Shown here: piece after piece, positions 12,499 to 25,140 of the stretch
Layout: each line of letters begins with the position of its first letter
Position numbering within the stretch: position 1 is the stretch's first letter
DNA from: Pyrrhosoma nymphula
Taxonomy: Eukaryota > Arthropoda > Insecta > Odonata > Coenagrionidae
DNA: 64,000 nt
NCBI GenBank assembly: GCA_963573305.1
Contig: OY754335.1
Span: forward strand, 55,263,985 to 55,327,984
Direction of reading: 5' to 3'
Notes under the pieces: model-generated
Told to the model about the DNA's origin: nothing
The model's database searches: none
The model's input: the letters and a program-made list of their open reading frames with translations, nothing else
Translations under genes and position numbers: made by a program

Positions 12499-12589
12499 CA
12501 GGCAGTGCTGATTTACCGAAAAGCTGGCATTGACGGTTCGAGTGTGAGGAATTAAGAGCGAATCTTTGGAAATCATACCGAACGAATTA

Positions 12590-12866
12590 ACTCAAGTTGG
12601 CCAGCCAAGAAGAGGCCGGTCGCCTTTACACCATCGCCATACATTCGCTTTTGGAATGAACCGAGTGACTATCCATCTTACTCTAAATAGCTTCCTACCG
12701 AGTGCTTGGTCCGTTATCACTCTCTTACACAATTTTTCCAGCGTAAAGATTTATAAAATTTCTACCCTTGTTTTTCAGTTACATTCATAACTTTATCTTT
12801 TATTGTATTTTGTTCTAACGGAGCTGCTGCTCCAGGACAATAAATTTTGTTCAATTCAATTCAATT
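12590..12866 (+). mobile_element. LINE 3' end with hairpin and (TTCAA)n tail
   Basis: One frame reads SPYIRFWNEPSDYP near 12630-12675, matching the conserved FWN-LP motif at the C-terminus of many CR1/Jockey-like ORF2 proteins. After a stop comes the 3' UTR, with a GGAGC-TGCT-GCTCC hairpin (12820-12833), AATAAA (12839-12844) and a TTCAA-type pentanucleotide tail to about 12866. The same hairpin, signal and tail layout occurs at 25.9 kb. It is 5'-truncated. Confidence 0.7.
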
Positions 12867-13338
12867 AAAGACAAAACCTAGAATTTACAAGCATGTAGTA
12901 AAAGCAGTAAGGTGGAAACTCTCAAAATTTGGCCTGCACTGAAGTTGCCATCAATGTTCTCCTTGTGCTAAAGTGACATTCTTTATTTGTTTATTAGAAA
13001 AAACTAGATTTTCCAAACATATTGTTCGAACAGTAAAGTGATGCACATGTAGACCGAAAAAAGATGGCTTCGGTGCGGACAAAATATGGTGGAATAGTGA
13101 GGTTAGCCCAAGACAAAAAAGTTAGGAAATGAAGGCATAGGTTATAAGCCATCAGTAGGCCAATTATAAGGATAAAATAATATCGAGATAGTTGGTGGGA
13201 GTTGGAGAATTTCCTCTGCTTTTAAGGGAAGGTAATGCTACCGTCAAAGAATTTACAATTACATTGTTTTAGTGGTTTGCCCAGAATGGAGGTAAAATGC
13301 TGTTGCCATTTGATCGCAAATGTAATAACAGTTTATTA
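12867..13338. other. No gene recognised
   Basis: Sequence between the LINE tail and the minus-strand open frame at 13.3-13.7 kb. Nothing recognised. Confidence 0.35.
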
Positions 13339-13698
13339 TTATCGATTTTCATAATGTTCAAAATTAACACTATTTACTTCTTTATATTTGAATGCATACT
13401 GAGTGTTGCTAATTGCACTCTCTACCCTGCTGCAGAAATCAATTAAATTGTTTCCAGTACAAGCATTTTGTTGGAGACTGCTATAATCATTTTCAGTTTT
13501 TACCTCTTTCCAAATTTCTCGTTCATTTAAGTTCTGAATAGCTAAGTTGATCATTCGAAAATATTTATCCAACCACTTTTTTACCCCAAAAACAACGAAA
13601 TTACGATGGTCTTTCAGTATTTGGGGAAATAATGGGGAGACAGTGCATGCCCTTAAGTTACTTCGTTCATTAACTATCAGTTCCTTTCGATATTTTTT
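13339..13698 (-). other. Unrecognised 119-codon open frame
   Basis: The minus strand is open from just after a stop at 13699-13701 to a stop at 13339. The product is mixed in composition (for example VVFGVKKWLDKYFRMINLAI) rather than low-complexity, which is unusual in this AT-rich DNA. There is an internal ATG, but the open part extends well upstream of it, so it could be an exon or a TE coding scrap. I recognise no family and it may be chance. Confidence 0.2.
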
Positions 13699-13701
13699 TT
13701 A

Positions 13702-15341
13702 CGTTTGGTAAGTTTGGTCAGTACATGTTTTGAATAACTTATCATTATCGCTAAAAGCTCACCTCGTTTGAAATGTCCCTCATGATTTTCTTTTCTGCTT
13801 GAATTTCTATCTCGTAGTATCCAAGAATATATAAAATTAGTAACACTAATCCGTCGTAACAGTAGTATCTTGGCCCTGTTACTGAGTATAGTATTTGCAC
13901 CTGCATGGTACTCTTCTGGCCTCTGGTTTTGATGTGTATTGTTCTCCTGACTGATTTTTGGTTAGCGCCTAGAGGCAGAGAGAGTGGGGTTCGACCTTGA
14001 ATTGGTACGAGTGTGGCGTGCCTGGTGTTCATTCATCCTGTACCACACACACACCCTGGAAGATGCTTGCAACGGTTCATATTTCCTTGATGCAGAAGCA
14101 GAGTATAACTCAATGCATCCGTTCCAAGACTTTTTCATGTTGTACTTACCTGAATCACTGTGCCGACATCACTTGAGAGATGTCAATGACACGTTGTCGT
14201 AGAATTTTTATTCTTGGACGTATAATTTTATCTAAGTTTTTATTTTATAAAAAAGGACCACTTTCGATGTGAATTGCGCCCAAGGATTTGGGTCACACTA
14301 ACAAAAACCAAAAGCCTAGTTTCGGTAAAACTTTTCAAATATCCGGATTCGGAAGCTAGATCAATGGGGCGGAAATCAGGCAAGCACTCATTCCCGTAAG
14401 CTGCGAGTGAAAATCTCTCCGAAAGAGCTCCACAGTGACCACGTCGCACTTCCGTTTACTTCCGCTAGAACTTCCTTTTATTTGACAGTGCGTTAATATC
14501 CGTTCATGGACCTCAAAGACGTCGCCACGACCTCGACGTACGAGTCGATTTCTAAAGGGTGGGGCAGGGTTTTGAGAGAGGAAGAAAAAATATCTGAGGA
14601 GGGAAGTGGAGTGAGAAAGACGTCGTCTGAAGTACCAAGTGAACATGTGGGTAGTTTCCTTGGTGGAAAGGGAAGGGGTTGTGCTGGACAATAATTGGTG
14701 AGGGAGTGAGTGAGTTAGTGATTTGAGTGGGTGGGTATATCCCGCTGAGGTGGCGAAGCACGTGGAGTGATTCTTGGAACCGTTTCAAGAAACGCATCGG
14801 CCACCAACCGAATTTCAGCGCCAAACGTAAAAGGCCAAGCCGGGGGAAGGGACGCTGGGTTTAAAAGAGTTTCGGCTGGAATAAGGTTGAGGAAGGTTGT
14901 GATATCAAGGGGGAATGGGTGCAAGAGACTGGAAGTATGATGAGGGAAATAGGAGTGGTGGGTGAGGCTTAGTGAGTGAGATGGAAAAGGGTTTAGCGGG
15001 GGGGGGGTGAGTGAGAGGGGGGTATTGAAAGCGAGGTCACGGGAAGGACGTGATTGGACGACGGCGGACTCAAACTTTGCGTGTGGTGTGGGAGGACGAC
15101 GGTGACTCAACGCAATCCCTCTTCCTCACTGCTAGAGGACGGGATGGTACTGAGATATACATTTTGAAGCGTTAGGCTTCGATTGACATTAGACATGCGA
15201 TAACCAACTGCGGTATCAATCAAACCAGGAGTGCAAATTGTTAATTCCTAATTCAAGAGTTACACGGATCTCTGCTCCTACCCTTAATTCATGCCTAGTA
15301 ATGTTGTCTCAGGACTGATGTAGTGGAACTCATGTATGACA
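13702..15341. other. No gene recognised; G-rich and purine-rich block
   Basis: From about 14500 to 15110 the plus strand is G/A-rich, with a G run near 14998-15007 and repeated GAGTGAGTGAG-like motifs. Minus-strand open frames of 111, 90 and 131 codons here encode Pro/Ser/His-rich low-complexity strings. I take them as composition artefacts, not genes. Confidence 0.4.
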
Positions 15342-15342
15342 A

Positions 15343-15474
15343 AAGAAGAATTCTTAGCAGTTTCCAGTGATAAATGTCTATTGCGACCAGTTTCGATGCT
15401 TTACCTGGGTGTGAATCATCGAAGCCGGTCGCATTAAACATTTATCTACGAAAAATTCCAAAGATATCTTCTTC
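15343..15474. repeat. Foldback with GAAAC-GGTC motif
   Basis: Imperfect arms at 15343-15398 and 15417-15474 flank an 18-nt loop. The left arm on the minus strand reads CATCGAAACTGGTCGCA. The right arm on the plus strand reads CATCGAAGCCGGTCGCATTA and continues with AAACATTTATC. This GAAAC-xx-GGTCG-ATTAAA string is shared with the loci at 44.6 and 50.7 kb. The CTGATGA box is lost. Arm identity is lower than in the 27.4-kb element, so this copy is older. Confidence 0.6.
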
Positions 15475-17567
15475 CGTATTATTTCATGCATTAGTTTTTG
15501 TGTTTAATCAATTCACTGGACGGTAACTGGACAGGTCCAACATTAAGTTACTCGATTTCAGGATCACCTATAAACTTTCCTGACGTAAAAATTTCCGTGG
15601 GATTTTATTTCCATGTAAGCTCTTCTCTTCCACCCTTACCCAGCCTTATCATCTGTATCACTTTTCACCATCTCCTCTTCTGTCGTAACTTCCCTATTAT
15701 TTGCGAGATTATTGGCATGGAGGCTTTAATAAAGCATCTCAAATTGATCAAATTAGTCGCTATATTTTTTTATAATTACCAATCAGTTCCTCGTCGCACT
15801 ACGCTATTCAGAATATACGCTATAATTCAGAATACCATTCCCCCTTCCCAAGCGATAGTCTAACTCAAAAGATGCATTTTCAAGTAATATGTTCGTGCTT
15901 AAAAATCGATTTTAATCTGTGGAGTTAAAACAAACTTTATTAAACGCCGTAGAAAAAATTAACACTAATCACTAGTAAAATTTTAAATATTTCACATAAT
16001 CTCACTTGGTTGAATAGTCCCATAAACCATCTATATTCCTCCCTGGGAGGGAGAATTACTCACTGGTTAAGAACCCCTGATGGAGAGGTATATGAATAAA
16101 GATTATAAATAAACTATACAAAATATCCTGTCATAACTGACTAAGACTTAAATAAATAAGCTTCATACAGCAATTCTACTGGTTGTTCTACAAAAATGTA
16201 TTTATTAAGTCTCAGTGTCAGCTACTATAATATCCTATTTCTCAGGGGAAAATGGCATTTCAAACATTTGTGATTGGTCGTTAAATTCCCTAATTTTATG
16301 CTCATAATCAATGAAAGGTAGAGTAGAAACACATTAAACTATATTCAAATTTTCTATACGTATCCGTGACGTTCATATTTTTAATTTGAGGAGAGAGGAT
16401 GTTTGAGTTGTAGGCTTTCGTGTTGTAGTAATGGAAAAAGGGTGAAAAATGATGAACAGAAACGGATGTTAAAGGGGATCTAGCCCGCTTGATGTCGGGT
16501 GAAAGGTAGGTAGTTGATTTGAAATCGAAAAGTTGATAGGAGAGCTGGTGGAATAATTTTTTTACAAACCATGAAGGGGAGTGCATGACATTGGAATTGC
16601 GGATTTTGTGTTTGGTTACTGAAACCACGAAGAGGCTGTTCATAGTCTTGTGAAGTGTTTCAACGGGCACGTGTCATTGTGTTTGTTTAAGCATCTATAC
16701 GTTTTTTTTTTAATCTACACCCATACCCCTGGACGGATGCATGAAATTGGTAACCAAACAACTCTTTCATCATATTTTTGAAAACTACCATATCTTACTT
16801 CTTTTGCTTATTTTTTCCACTTCACGTCTCTTTTTGCAGCGAGTAATTTATGCCTCCTTAAGTCGTGGTGTTTTTGCTTGGATTAATGAGAACCATCATT
16901 GCGTCTTATAGCTTTGGTAGTTCCAGCAGCTCACGTATTTTGTCGTTTTTTTTTCTTCTTCCCAAGATTCCATTCTTGGGAGTTTCTCGGAAGGAATTTT
17001 CTCATCTCGCCTCTCACGTCGTCTTCATTAATCCATCGTGACTGAAGGTCTCCAAGTATTAACCTTCCCTTCTTTAATAACATCCTGCCCATTACTCCCA
17101 TCTTTATCGGAGAGTTTTCCTCGGCCGCGCTAACTTGTTTTTCTCTCTCCGTTTTAATTATGGTCGCATCCTATTTCGGTAAGCAGCGCTTTTCCTACCA
17201 GCACTACAGCTTAAGTGACCATCGTGGATTGAAATACAGAAATCGAAATAAATGCAGTAATTGCGCTCGATGTAGGGTCATGTTAGCGTGGACAGGTTAT
17301 GACAGACCTTGATGATAAGGTCGCTTCAGCTTTAAAAAAACAAGAGCAAGAGATGTATATATTGCTTGGCTTTGCTGCACGGATTTCTGCGTTGCCCAAG
17401 CGATGAGAAACTCCTTTTCAGTAGCATGCTGTCATAGTAGCTGACCAAGGCCCTAGAGAACTTCAGCAATCACTGCACGAAGATGTCCGCTACAAATAAG
17501 TAGTCGCATCCCTTTTGATAACCGAGGTGGAGGCTAAAATTTTTGCAGCCCGGGAAAAATTACTATG
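15475..17567. other. No gene recognised
   Basis: Two open frames of about 120 codons (15498-15863 plus, 16308-16670 minus) have no similarity I recognise. A small hairpin, CCCAAGA with TCTTGGG, sits at 16961-16980. Confidence 0.35.
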
Positions 17568-18256
17568 GGCGGAATCAGTAGCGGATTTTAGTTTTGGTGG
17601 GCCCCGGACTGTAGAACTAAAAATGGCCCTTTCTATGAATAATGTGATAAATGAATCAACTTGATGAATGTATTAATTTTATGAATTTACAAATACATAC
17701 CATATTCTGGAGAATAGTTTTCGGGTTTTCTGTGATTTTTTTATTTTCATTCAACGTTTCTTATCGTCTGCTAAAGCGCTTCCTCAGAAGTAATGAAAAT
17801 AATCTTGAAAATTAGAAGAGTACCTGTGAAATCCTATAGTGTAAACTTATTAATACAATTTATAAGATACATAACAATGCATTTTCATAATGGCTACTTT
17901 TTTAGCTTTATTATTTTAATTTGACATGGAATTTAATGAAAAACAAGAGAAATAATAAGGATAATAGTAGGTGGTTGAATATTTAGATGACTTGTTTGAA
18001 TACGTAAAAGAAAATACTTGATTTAAAATAAAAATCGCGTTGTAAGAGCTCATGTATAGAATCACATTCGATTGCGATTCTGCTTGAAAAATGTGCGTGG
18101 GAGACTCGATAAAAATTAATATTTTTCAAATTAAAAAATTATTGAGTGAATTGTATTTTAACATCTTGGTTGGGAATTCCATGGGCCCGCTTCGGGTTCA
18201 TGGGCCCCTGCCGGCCGCCTAGTCCTCCCACCCTTAAATCCGCCATTAGGCGGGAT
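17568..18256. mobile_element. Non-autonomous hAT-like transposon
   Basis: The ends are CAGTAGCGGATTTTAG at 17576 and the complement of TAATGGCGGATTTAAG ending at 18248. They are flanked by GGCGGAAT (17568-17575) and GGCGGGAT (18249-18256), an 8-bp duplication with one mismatch. GGCGGATTT-type ends with an 8-bp duplication are typical of hAT. The 673-bp interior is AT-rich without transposase and contains the hammerhead-like motif at 17.75 kb. Confidence 0.75.
17745..17790 (-). repeat. Half locus with hammerhead-like boxes
   Basis: On the minus strand CTGAGGAAGCGC is followed about 15 nt later by GAAACGTTGAATG. The spacing and the GAAACGTTG string match the foldbacks at 7.8 and 39.7 kb. It lies inside the hAT element. 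No opposing arm was seen. Confidence 0.4.
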
Positions 18257-21200
18257 TCCATCCTGGTCGGCTACGTTTGCTCAACTTTAGATGCATGGTT
18301 ACTCTGCGCAAGATGAGGGAGATTACAAAAATCTTCATCCGTCCCATCTCATTCCGCAACGTCTCCCAATTTCTTCATGAAGAAGCTATTCATTCTCGTG
18401 GCGCGACCTAAATCTGTTTACTCTGGGCAAATTTATGATGGAGACACCTACTTTCGTAGCCGAGGCCCTTGAACTTTTTAATGAAAACTACGATGAAACA
18501 TTTCGGAATTCAAATGGAAGCGTAGAAATCTTGAGTAGCACATATTAAACTCGAGTATTATTTTATCTTAGAACGACAAGAAAAGATACTAGAGTTCAAT
18601 TTTCAAGGAATAAATATGTGAAGTGGTGGAAGAGGGGGTCAAATTTAATCATCACAAGGATTTCGTGCTCCATTAATTTTCATCCTAATGATAGCTGCCT
18701 CATCAAGTATATTCTGAAAGAAGATTAAAATATCATCGCTTTAAAAATTCATTCCGCTCCGTGTATAGAAATGTCTTTAGATCCTCCCATTTATCTCAAA
18801 AGATTTGGGTACTCCTATAAGAACAAGATCGTTCACTTAGTTTCTATTCACACTCATAGTAACCCTTGAGTAGGAGCGCTCTGTTTTTGTTTGGCAGAAC
18901 CACAAAATTTAAAATAATTCACTAATGAATTAATATTTTTGCACTAATTTCACCCGAATATTTTGGTTATGTGTATATCAATTTTAAGCACTAGTGCCAT
19001 GTGCCGTTGCTTGAAAATTATGTAATTGTATTGAAACCGGCCGCCTAAAAAACTGATTTTTTTAAAGTGGAAAACTGTAAGAATTCTGGCATTTACCGTT
19101 AAATTACCATAAAAGTCATCATTATCGTGAATTTCCGCAATTTTGCTTAAAATAACGTGGAGTTCTGATAACTTGCCTGCTATTAAATATTAAAACATTT
19201 TTTTTCTTTTTTTGCAAAAAATACTATTACGAATTTGGGATTCGTGAAATAACACACAACTTGGTGACAAAATGAAAAACTCAATCTTATCTTTATTTAC
19301 GTTCAACACTGCTCAACAACTCTCTCTAACAACCACATGTTTAGTTACATGTATCTTAATATTAGTTTACCAGGAGCTCTTCGAATCTCCGTAGGCGACT
19401 CGTAACAATACCTTCTAGATATATTGATTGAGATTATTTTTTTAGTTTGGTTCACATTATTATATTTAGATAATTGTAGCATATGGTCACTTTTGACAGA
19501 AAGTGCAACTTTAGTAGGCGTACTTAAAAAACTGACATAAAATTATAAGTAAAATTGAAATTTTTCTGTATTTAAAAAATATTTTTATTTGTTATGGGTG
19601 AATATCAAATTTCTTGAGGGTACTGAAGATGTCATAAATTTTTATCATACAGTGAAAAAATTATAAGCAATGATAAATACGTGAGGGTCTGACAGACTCC
19701 CGCGCGCTTACTTAGGGGTTGAGCGCGAAATCTGAAAGATACCGTTGATGATGCTTCCCCGGTTCTCAAAAATTTGGAGTAATTTTTCGAATTACATATT
19801 TTAATACAATCGGATATCCTAGATCTTCTGTTTGTATAGTATGTAAATAGTACGCCATGAAGGCTGACGACTAAAGATATAAATGTTAAATATCTTTAAA
19901 AAAATAAAAATAAGTCTATTATGTGATTTCGTTTCGAGTCATTCGATGCCGTTATTAAGTAATGACGCTCTTTACTGTTAATACCAAACATGAATTATGC
20001 CTTTAAATAAAATTCTGGGTTTAATATTAGTGAACTCGGAGTCTATCTTAATATGGAGGCCAAACAAATGTTTGAATACATAAATTAGCAAAATTTTATG
20101 TACCTACAGCATTTCACGCAAACTTACTGTTCATTTCTATATTTACAGAATAGTTATGTAATGCTCTGGTTCTTGCTAATTCTAATAATAGCGCATACAA
20201 AACACTATGTAGTCTAAATATTTCGCAGGTAGTCTTTAGTATTTCGTTCTATTTTCTTTATTTCCCAATCGTTTACTGTCCATATTTTATATATCTTCTA
20301 CTAATTTTCAAATTTTACGGACACTATGCTTGAAAACGGGCAGTTTCTGAATAAACCTATGGTTAAAAAACTGAATTTAAAATATTTTTGCGATAAATAA
20401 TTCCTCAGATGTATTGACTTGAGAGGATAGTTAAATCATACGAATTTGGGCTATCAAAAGTTCGAATGTGGCTCCTCGCAATTGGATAAGCTTCATCCCT
20501 GCCTTAGGATTGGCGTCAATAGCCGAAGAAATTTTTTTCGTGGAGCAGTGCCTCGTTTGAAGAAAAATATATAAAAAATAGGGTAACTCTTTGTTCATTT
20601 TTAATTTAAAAAATTTAATTTCACACGAAATATTTATTCTTAATCAAGTAATGAATGAAATACTTCTCCCAATAACAAATTAAACAGTGCTGATGAACAA
20701 GTCTGAGGAAAATTTTAGTGAGAGGGTTTTTGGCTGGTAAAATGTGCTGAAATTGATGTTATGATAACAATAATGCTTTCGTTATTTTGGCCAGAAATCA
20801 GTGTGAAATGACTTTCGGGTCGTTAAGCATTACTCTCAACAGTGAGTGGACCAATAATGTTGAACTATGCTTTCAGCTTTACGCTGCATCTCATATAGTT
20901 TACGATGACCTCGATCAGTAATACCAAATTTGAAGTCAGGTGAAATAGTTAATGGAAGAAATTGAAACGCACTGCATTTTTTCCCTGAAAATATTGAGGA
21001 TAGAGGGAAAAATGTGATATTTCTCTTCTCGAGTACAAAGTTGCCAACCTTAGCGCCTCGACTTCTTCTGTTGCCCTATACGGAGTAACTGTTTTTGTTG
21101 ATTTGTGAAAAGTAGATGAAGAACACCTCGGTAACAATAGTCAGATGTCGATTTTAGCTTTTTTCAATTAAATAGTCCTAATGGATTTCTATATTCAAGT

Positions 21201-22365
21201 TTAAGTGCTTGCTCTCATAAAACTATTTTATGCACCAGCCTATTCTTTCGGCTTCTCGGTAAGGATTTTGGCATCCTTATTTCCAAAATGAGGTCGAAGA
21301 ATATTCCAGGCTAATACCAGATCGTCTCCGGAGCAAAGGATCGCTGCATGTGAGAGGCGCATGTTTCAATTAATTTGGTATCCGCGCCCAGACTTCCGGA
21401 ATTGATTGCTTCTCGAGTGCCGAACTTTAAAGAGTCGATACGTGGCTGGTCCTGTTCCTGACATAACTTCCGCGGTTTAGTAACCCGCTGGCTCTTAACT
21501 CTTCCCTACAGTTTGATGGGACCTCATGCACCCGGAAATGCAAAATCTCATCCTGGGTCATAGGTATTTTAATTAGAATTTGGGTTACAGAAATGCAGTC
21601 GTGGAGCCAGGTTCTTCAATTTTTTCATTAATTCTTTCAATTTTATTATTTGGCTCCATCTAGACCCCCACATATCGCCTCTAATATAAAGGAAACAGTT
21701 GTTGTAGTACAATTCTATTATGCCCTGTGCTCACGTTCTTAAATACTAAATTCCTATTAAACTTTGACATTCATTTAACTTTGAATTTGTTTTTTTTGAA
21801 CAATCTACGAAACTTATCCCAGGAGAAGAACAGAGCCTTGATTAATGTTCTTGGTATCGTGATTAGTTCTGTGGAAATAAATTCTGTATACCAATAAAAG
21901 TTAAGAAATGATTCAAAATATTTTCAAATTATTGTATCTGCATGGTTGAATTACGGGAGAAAATCAATTCCACAAAGATTTCCGTAGATTTGGAAAATTA
22001 TTCAATAACTTCACAGTTAGGCCTTATTTTTTGTGAAATATAGGTTTCATTCAATTAAAAACTAATTTATCCTACAATTTTGGTGAGATAATTTATATTA
22101 ACTATAAAAATGCTAAATTCTCGTTTTTATATTCATCTGGAAACAAGACAGTGATGGTAACCACGCGCATAATAAAATTATAAGATTAAATTCATTTTAG
22201 CAGATAATTTTTGTTCATTATTACCATGTTAGAATTCATAATTACCTTTCATTAATCATTTAAAGTAATGTATTTTATGGAAATGTGCCCGTCACCTCGA
22301 TATATTTTTTATATCACGACTAATATGGTTATGATGTAATATGATATAACTGTGTAGAGTACAAT
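18257..22365. other. No gene recognised; AT-rich
   Basis: About 4.1 kb with no recognisable coding sequence, repeat boundary or RNA gene. Open frames reach only about 60 codons, for example 20949-21137 on the minus strand. Confidence 0.4.
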
Positions 22366-22396
22366 CATAGAGTAAGTATATTATACTTACTCTATG
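22366..22396. repeat. Perfect 15-bp palindrome, 1-nt spacer
   Basis: CATAGAGTAAGTATA at 22366-22380 is followed, after one base, by its exact complement at 22382-22396. Confidence 0.9.
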
Positions 22397-22488
22397 GTAC
22401 AATGTGCGTCAAGTATTTTGGGAATAATTATATTTTTTCGTATTACACACCGGAATCCCTCATTATTTTTTTATACCAACAAATAAGA

Positions 22489-23110
22489 TGGTCATAGAAG
22501 TAGGAGGGCACAAACCCTAACAAACAGAGCATTTTAAATACTTAGGTAGTACGCTAGAAGAAAATGGGTATAGTAGCAAACACATAATGAATAGAAGAGC
22601 GTTAGCGAAGGAATCGTTTATCAGTAGAAGAGAGCTGATGATGGGGATCTTAAGTGAGGATGTAAAGAAGAGGCTGGTAAGGAGCTTTACATGGGGTGCG
22701 GCATTGTATGGGGTAGAAACGTGGTGTCTGTGAAAGGAGGACGAAAATGGGGTGCAGGCTTCTGATATGTGGGTGTGGAGGAGGATGGAGAAGGTCCGGG
22801 GAACCGAAAGAAAGACAAATGAGGAAGTGGTAGAATTGGTGCTGGAAACAGGAGGAATTTCATGGTTGGTGAGGAGAGGAAACTTCTGGATAAGATTAGG
22901 GGGAGGAAGGGTAGGTGGCTGGAAGAGGCAATGAGGGGCGATGGGTTGCTCAAGGCCATGATAGAGGGAAGGATGTTGGGCAAGCGAGGAAGGGGAAGAA
23001 AGAGGTTTCATGACGGGATGAAGAAGGGTAGGAAGTACGTGGAGATGAAGAAAAAATACTATAGGTGGATAGGTCCCTGCAGGTGTAAAAATCTGGAGGA
23101 TTTCTGCTGA
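22489..23110 (+). mobile_element. LINE reverse-transcriptase C-terminal fragment
   Basis: Translated segments in order are HFKYLGSTLEENGYSSKHI, RRALAKESFISRRELM, SFTWGAALYGVETW, DMWVWRRMEKVRGTERKTNE and GEERKLLDKIRGRKGRW, ending in MLGKRGRGRKRF. This is the post-palm thumb and C-terminal region of an insect non-LTR retrotransposon polyprotein: YLGS, a YG-ETW box, an MW-WRR box, GEER, then KRGRGR. A TGA follows the ETW box and there are frame changes, so it is inactive. Endonuclease and palm are missing. It is the best-preserved member of the family also seen at 8.1, 52.0 and 61.6 kb. Confidence 0.88.
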
Positions 23111-25140
23111 CTTTCAATGAAACCTACCTTTAACCGACTGATTACTTTAATGAAAAAATACCAACGACAGCATTTCAAATAGTGAAACACATGTAATGCG
23201 GAAGTTGAGTGGAAGTTTGTTCAGCCTTGTCTTCGGCCAACCCAACACTCTCATTCCCTCCTAATTTTAGACTTGGCAAGTAATTTGAAAGATGGTCTTC
23301 TCGGAACACATGTGGTGATTTACAAATACTGTACTGCTCTTTTTTACGGTGCGTTCACTTAGACGTTAACGATGAGGAAAGTCTACTTTGTGGCCACAGC
23401 TTATTTATATCTCCTTTGGTTAACGTTATCTAAAGATCAAACGTGGCACATGGGGACAATCATTGGCTCATAAATTTTCACAGCCCTTACATGCAGTCAG
23501 AACAGTAAGTGAAAGCAAATTTAAAAGGCAAAATTTTTCTGAATATAATCCCTAAGTATTGATTGAAATGTTCTTATCGAAGCAGATAGTTAGTTATAGA
23601 GAGTTATCCGTGTTAATACTCATAGTTTCTGCAATATTGGTAGCAGTAGTGTAGTGCAAATTGATGAAGTTTCACCTCCTGACAGGCATTTGCAGGTTTT
23701 TTTGCTAATTGATGAATAGTCGCAGATCCCTAACATTATTAGGACATATTATGCAGTGGTGTGCCCAGGGTTTCTAACGCCCCTGACAATATGGAAGGGG
23801 TGTCGTCCTCCCCCTTCTCCACCTTCATCTCATTATCTATTTTCATCTTTTTGTTCATACTTTATATACTCTACATTTTCTAATTGGATATATTGGATTG
23901 TTTACTTCAACACTATCCCATCTTTGGGGAGAATAATCGCCACGCCACCCCCTTCATGATGGCTCCCCTGACGGGGGCAAGCTCCGCCACCCAGGGTTAA
24001 GTCACCAATGAAATAAAGTAGTGCATGTTAAAGCCTGCCCCTGCCACATATCCTTGATTTGGGTGATTTTAGGGTATTGTGTAAATGTAGAAGTTGTATT
24101 AGAAGCTACGTGATGCTAAAAAACTTTGCGACACAATCATTTCCACGTGTCATACACGATATTCGTGTCGAATTTAAGACCTAAAATTTGTAAGAAATGG
24201 ATTAGTAGTCAGGAGAAGCTTCCGCTCTATGAATCAACTTGTTTACAATGACAGATTTTAAATCTGCCATAGTAATTGGCAAATATTTCATGGGAAACTG
24301 CATGTGAAACTTTAATCGAACCAATATCCTTTAATTTTCTGTAGCAGTATCTACACTTTTTTTATACAGGATTTCTGAAGGTAAGTTTTGCCTTTGCCTT
24401 GACCCACAGTTGTCAAAGCTAAAAGTTTCCCCTTTTAAAATCCTAATCGATGTAAGGTATGCAGTCCTTAAAACTCATCAAACTCCTATTCATTCACCGG
24501 TTGTGAGAGCAATCAAGTTTCTGGGTGCATCATTAGAAGAAATGTAACAAATGTTCTCTTGATTCTGAAAGTAACTCCTTTATCGTCTCAGTAAGTTCTG
24601 TGGAATTATTTTCTCTCGTGAATTTATGAAGGATACTTATATTTCATCAAGCAACTAATGCATGAAAATTAACTTAAAACTCTTTTACAATCCAGCGTCC
24701 TGCAACTCATGGCCTTTGATAAGAGTCGCAAAACGTCAAGCTGGACCAAACTACGCCTCTTTCTCTCTCTCCCCAAATATATTTACTTCTCTTACGGACT
24801 CCCATGTCACTCAGTGATGTAGGTTCTGCCCTGGAGCATCCACATGGACATGGTGGTTGGAAACGTTAGGACAACAGTTATTGAAAAATGTGTGAAAATA
24901 AAAATAAAATGATTTAGAGTGGAGTGGGGACGAAAAGCAAGAAGTGTTTTGATGGATTAATGATTTGCTATTTCATCATACCCTTGAGTGGTGAAAAAGT
25001 AATTCTTAGAAGTTATTGCTTGAAAATGTTTTTTCGTATATTTTTTGCCCCTTTCGTATGTTTTACAGATGCAGTAATTAGGAGCCAAAGTAAAACCCTT
25101 TATGCCCTCTTTGAAACTCATGTGGTAGGAACTTGGTAGT
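23111..25140. other. No gene recognised
   Basis: Nothing recognisable. A 67-codon frame at 23756-23959 is Pro/Ser-rich from a C/T-rich tract. Confidence 0.35.

Noticed and set aside
14356..15110. Minus-strand open frames of 90 to 131 codons
   Set aside because: Pro/Ser/His-rich products of a purine-rich tract, overlapping in several frames.
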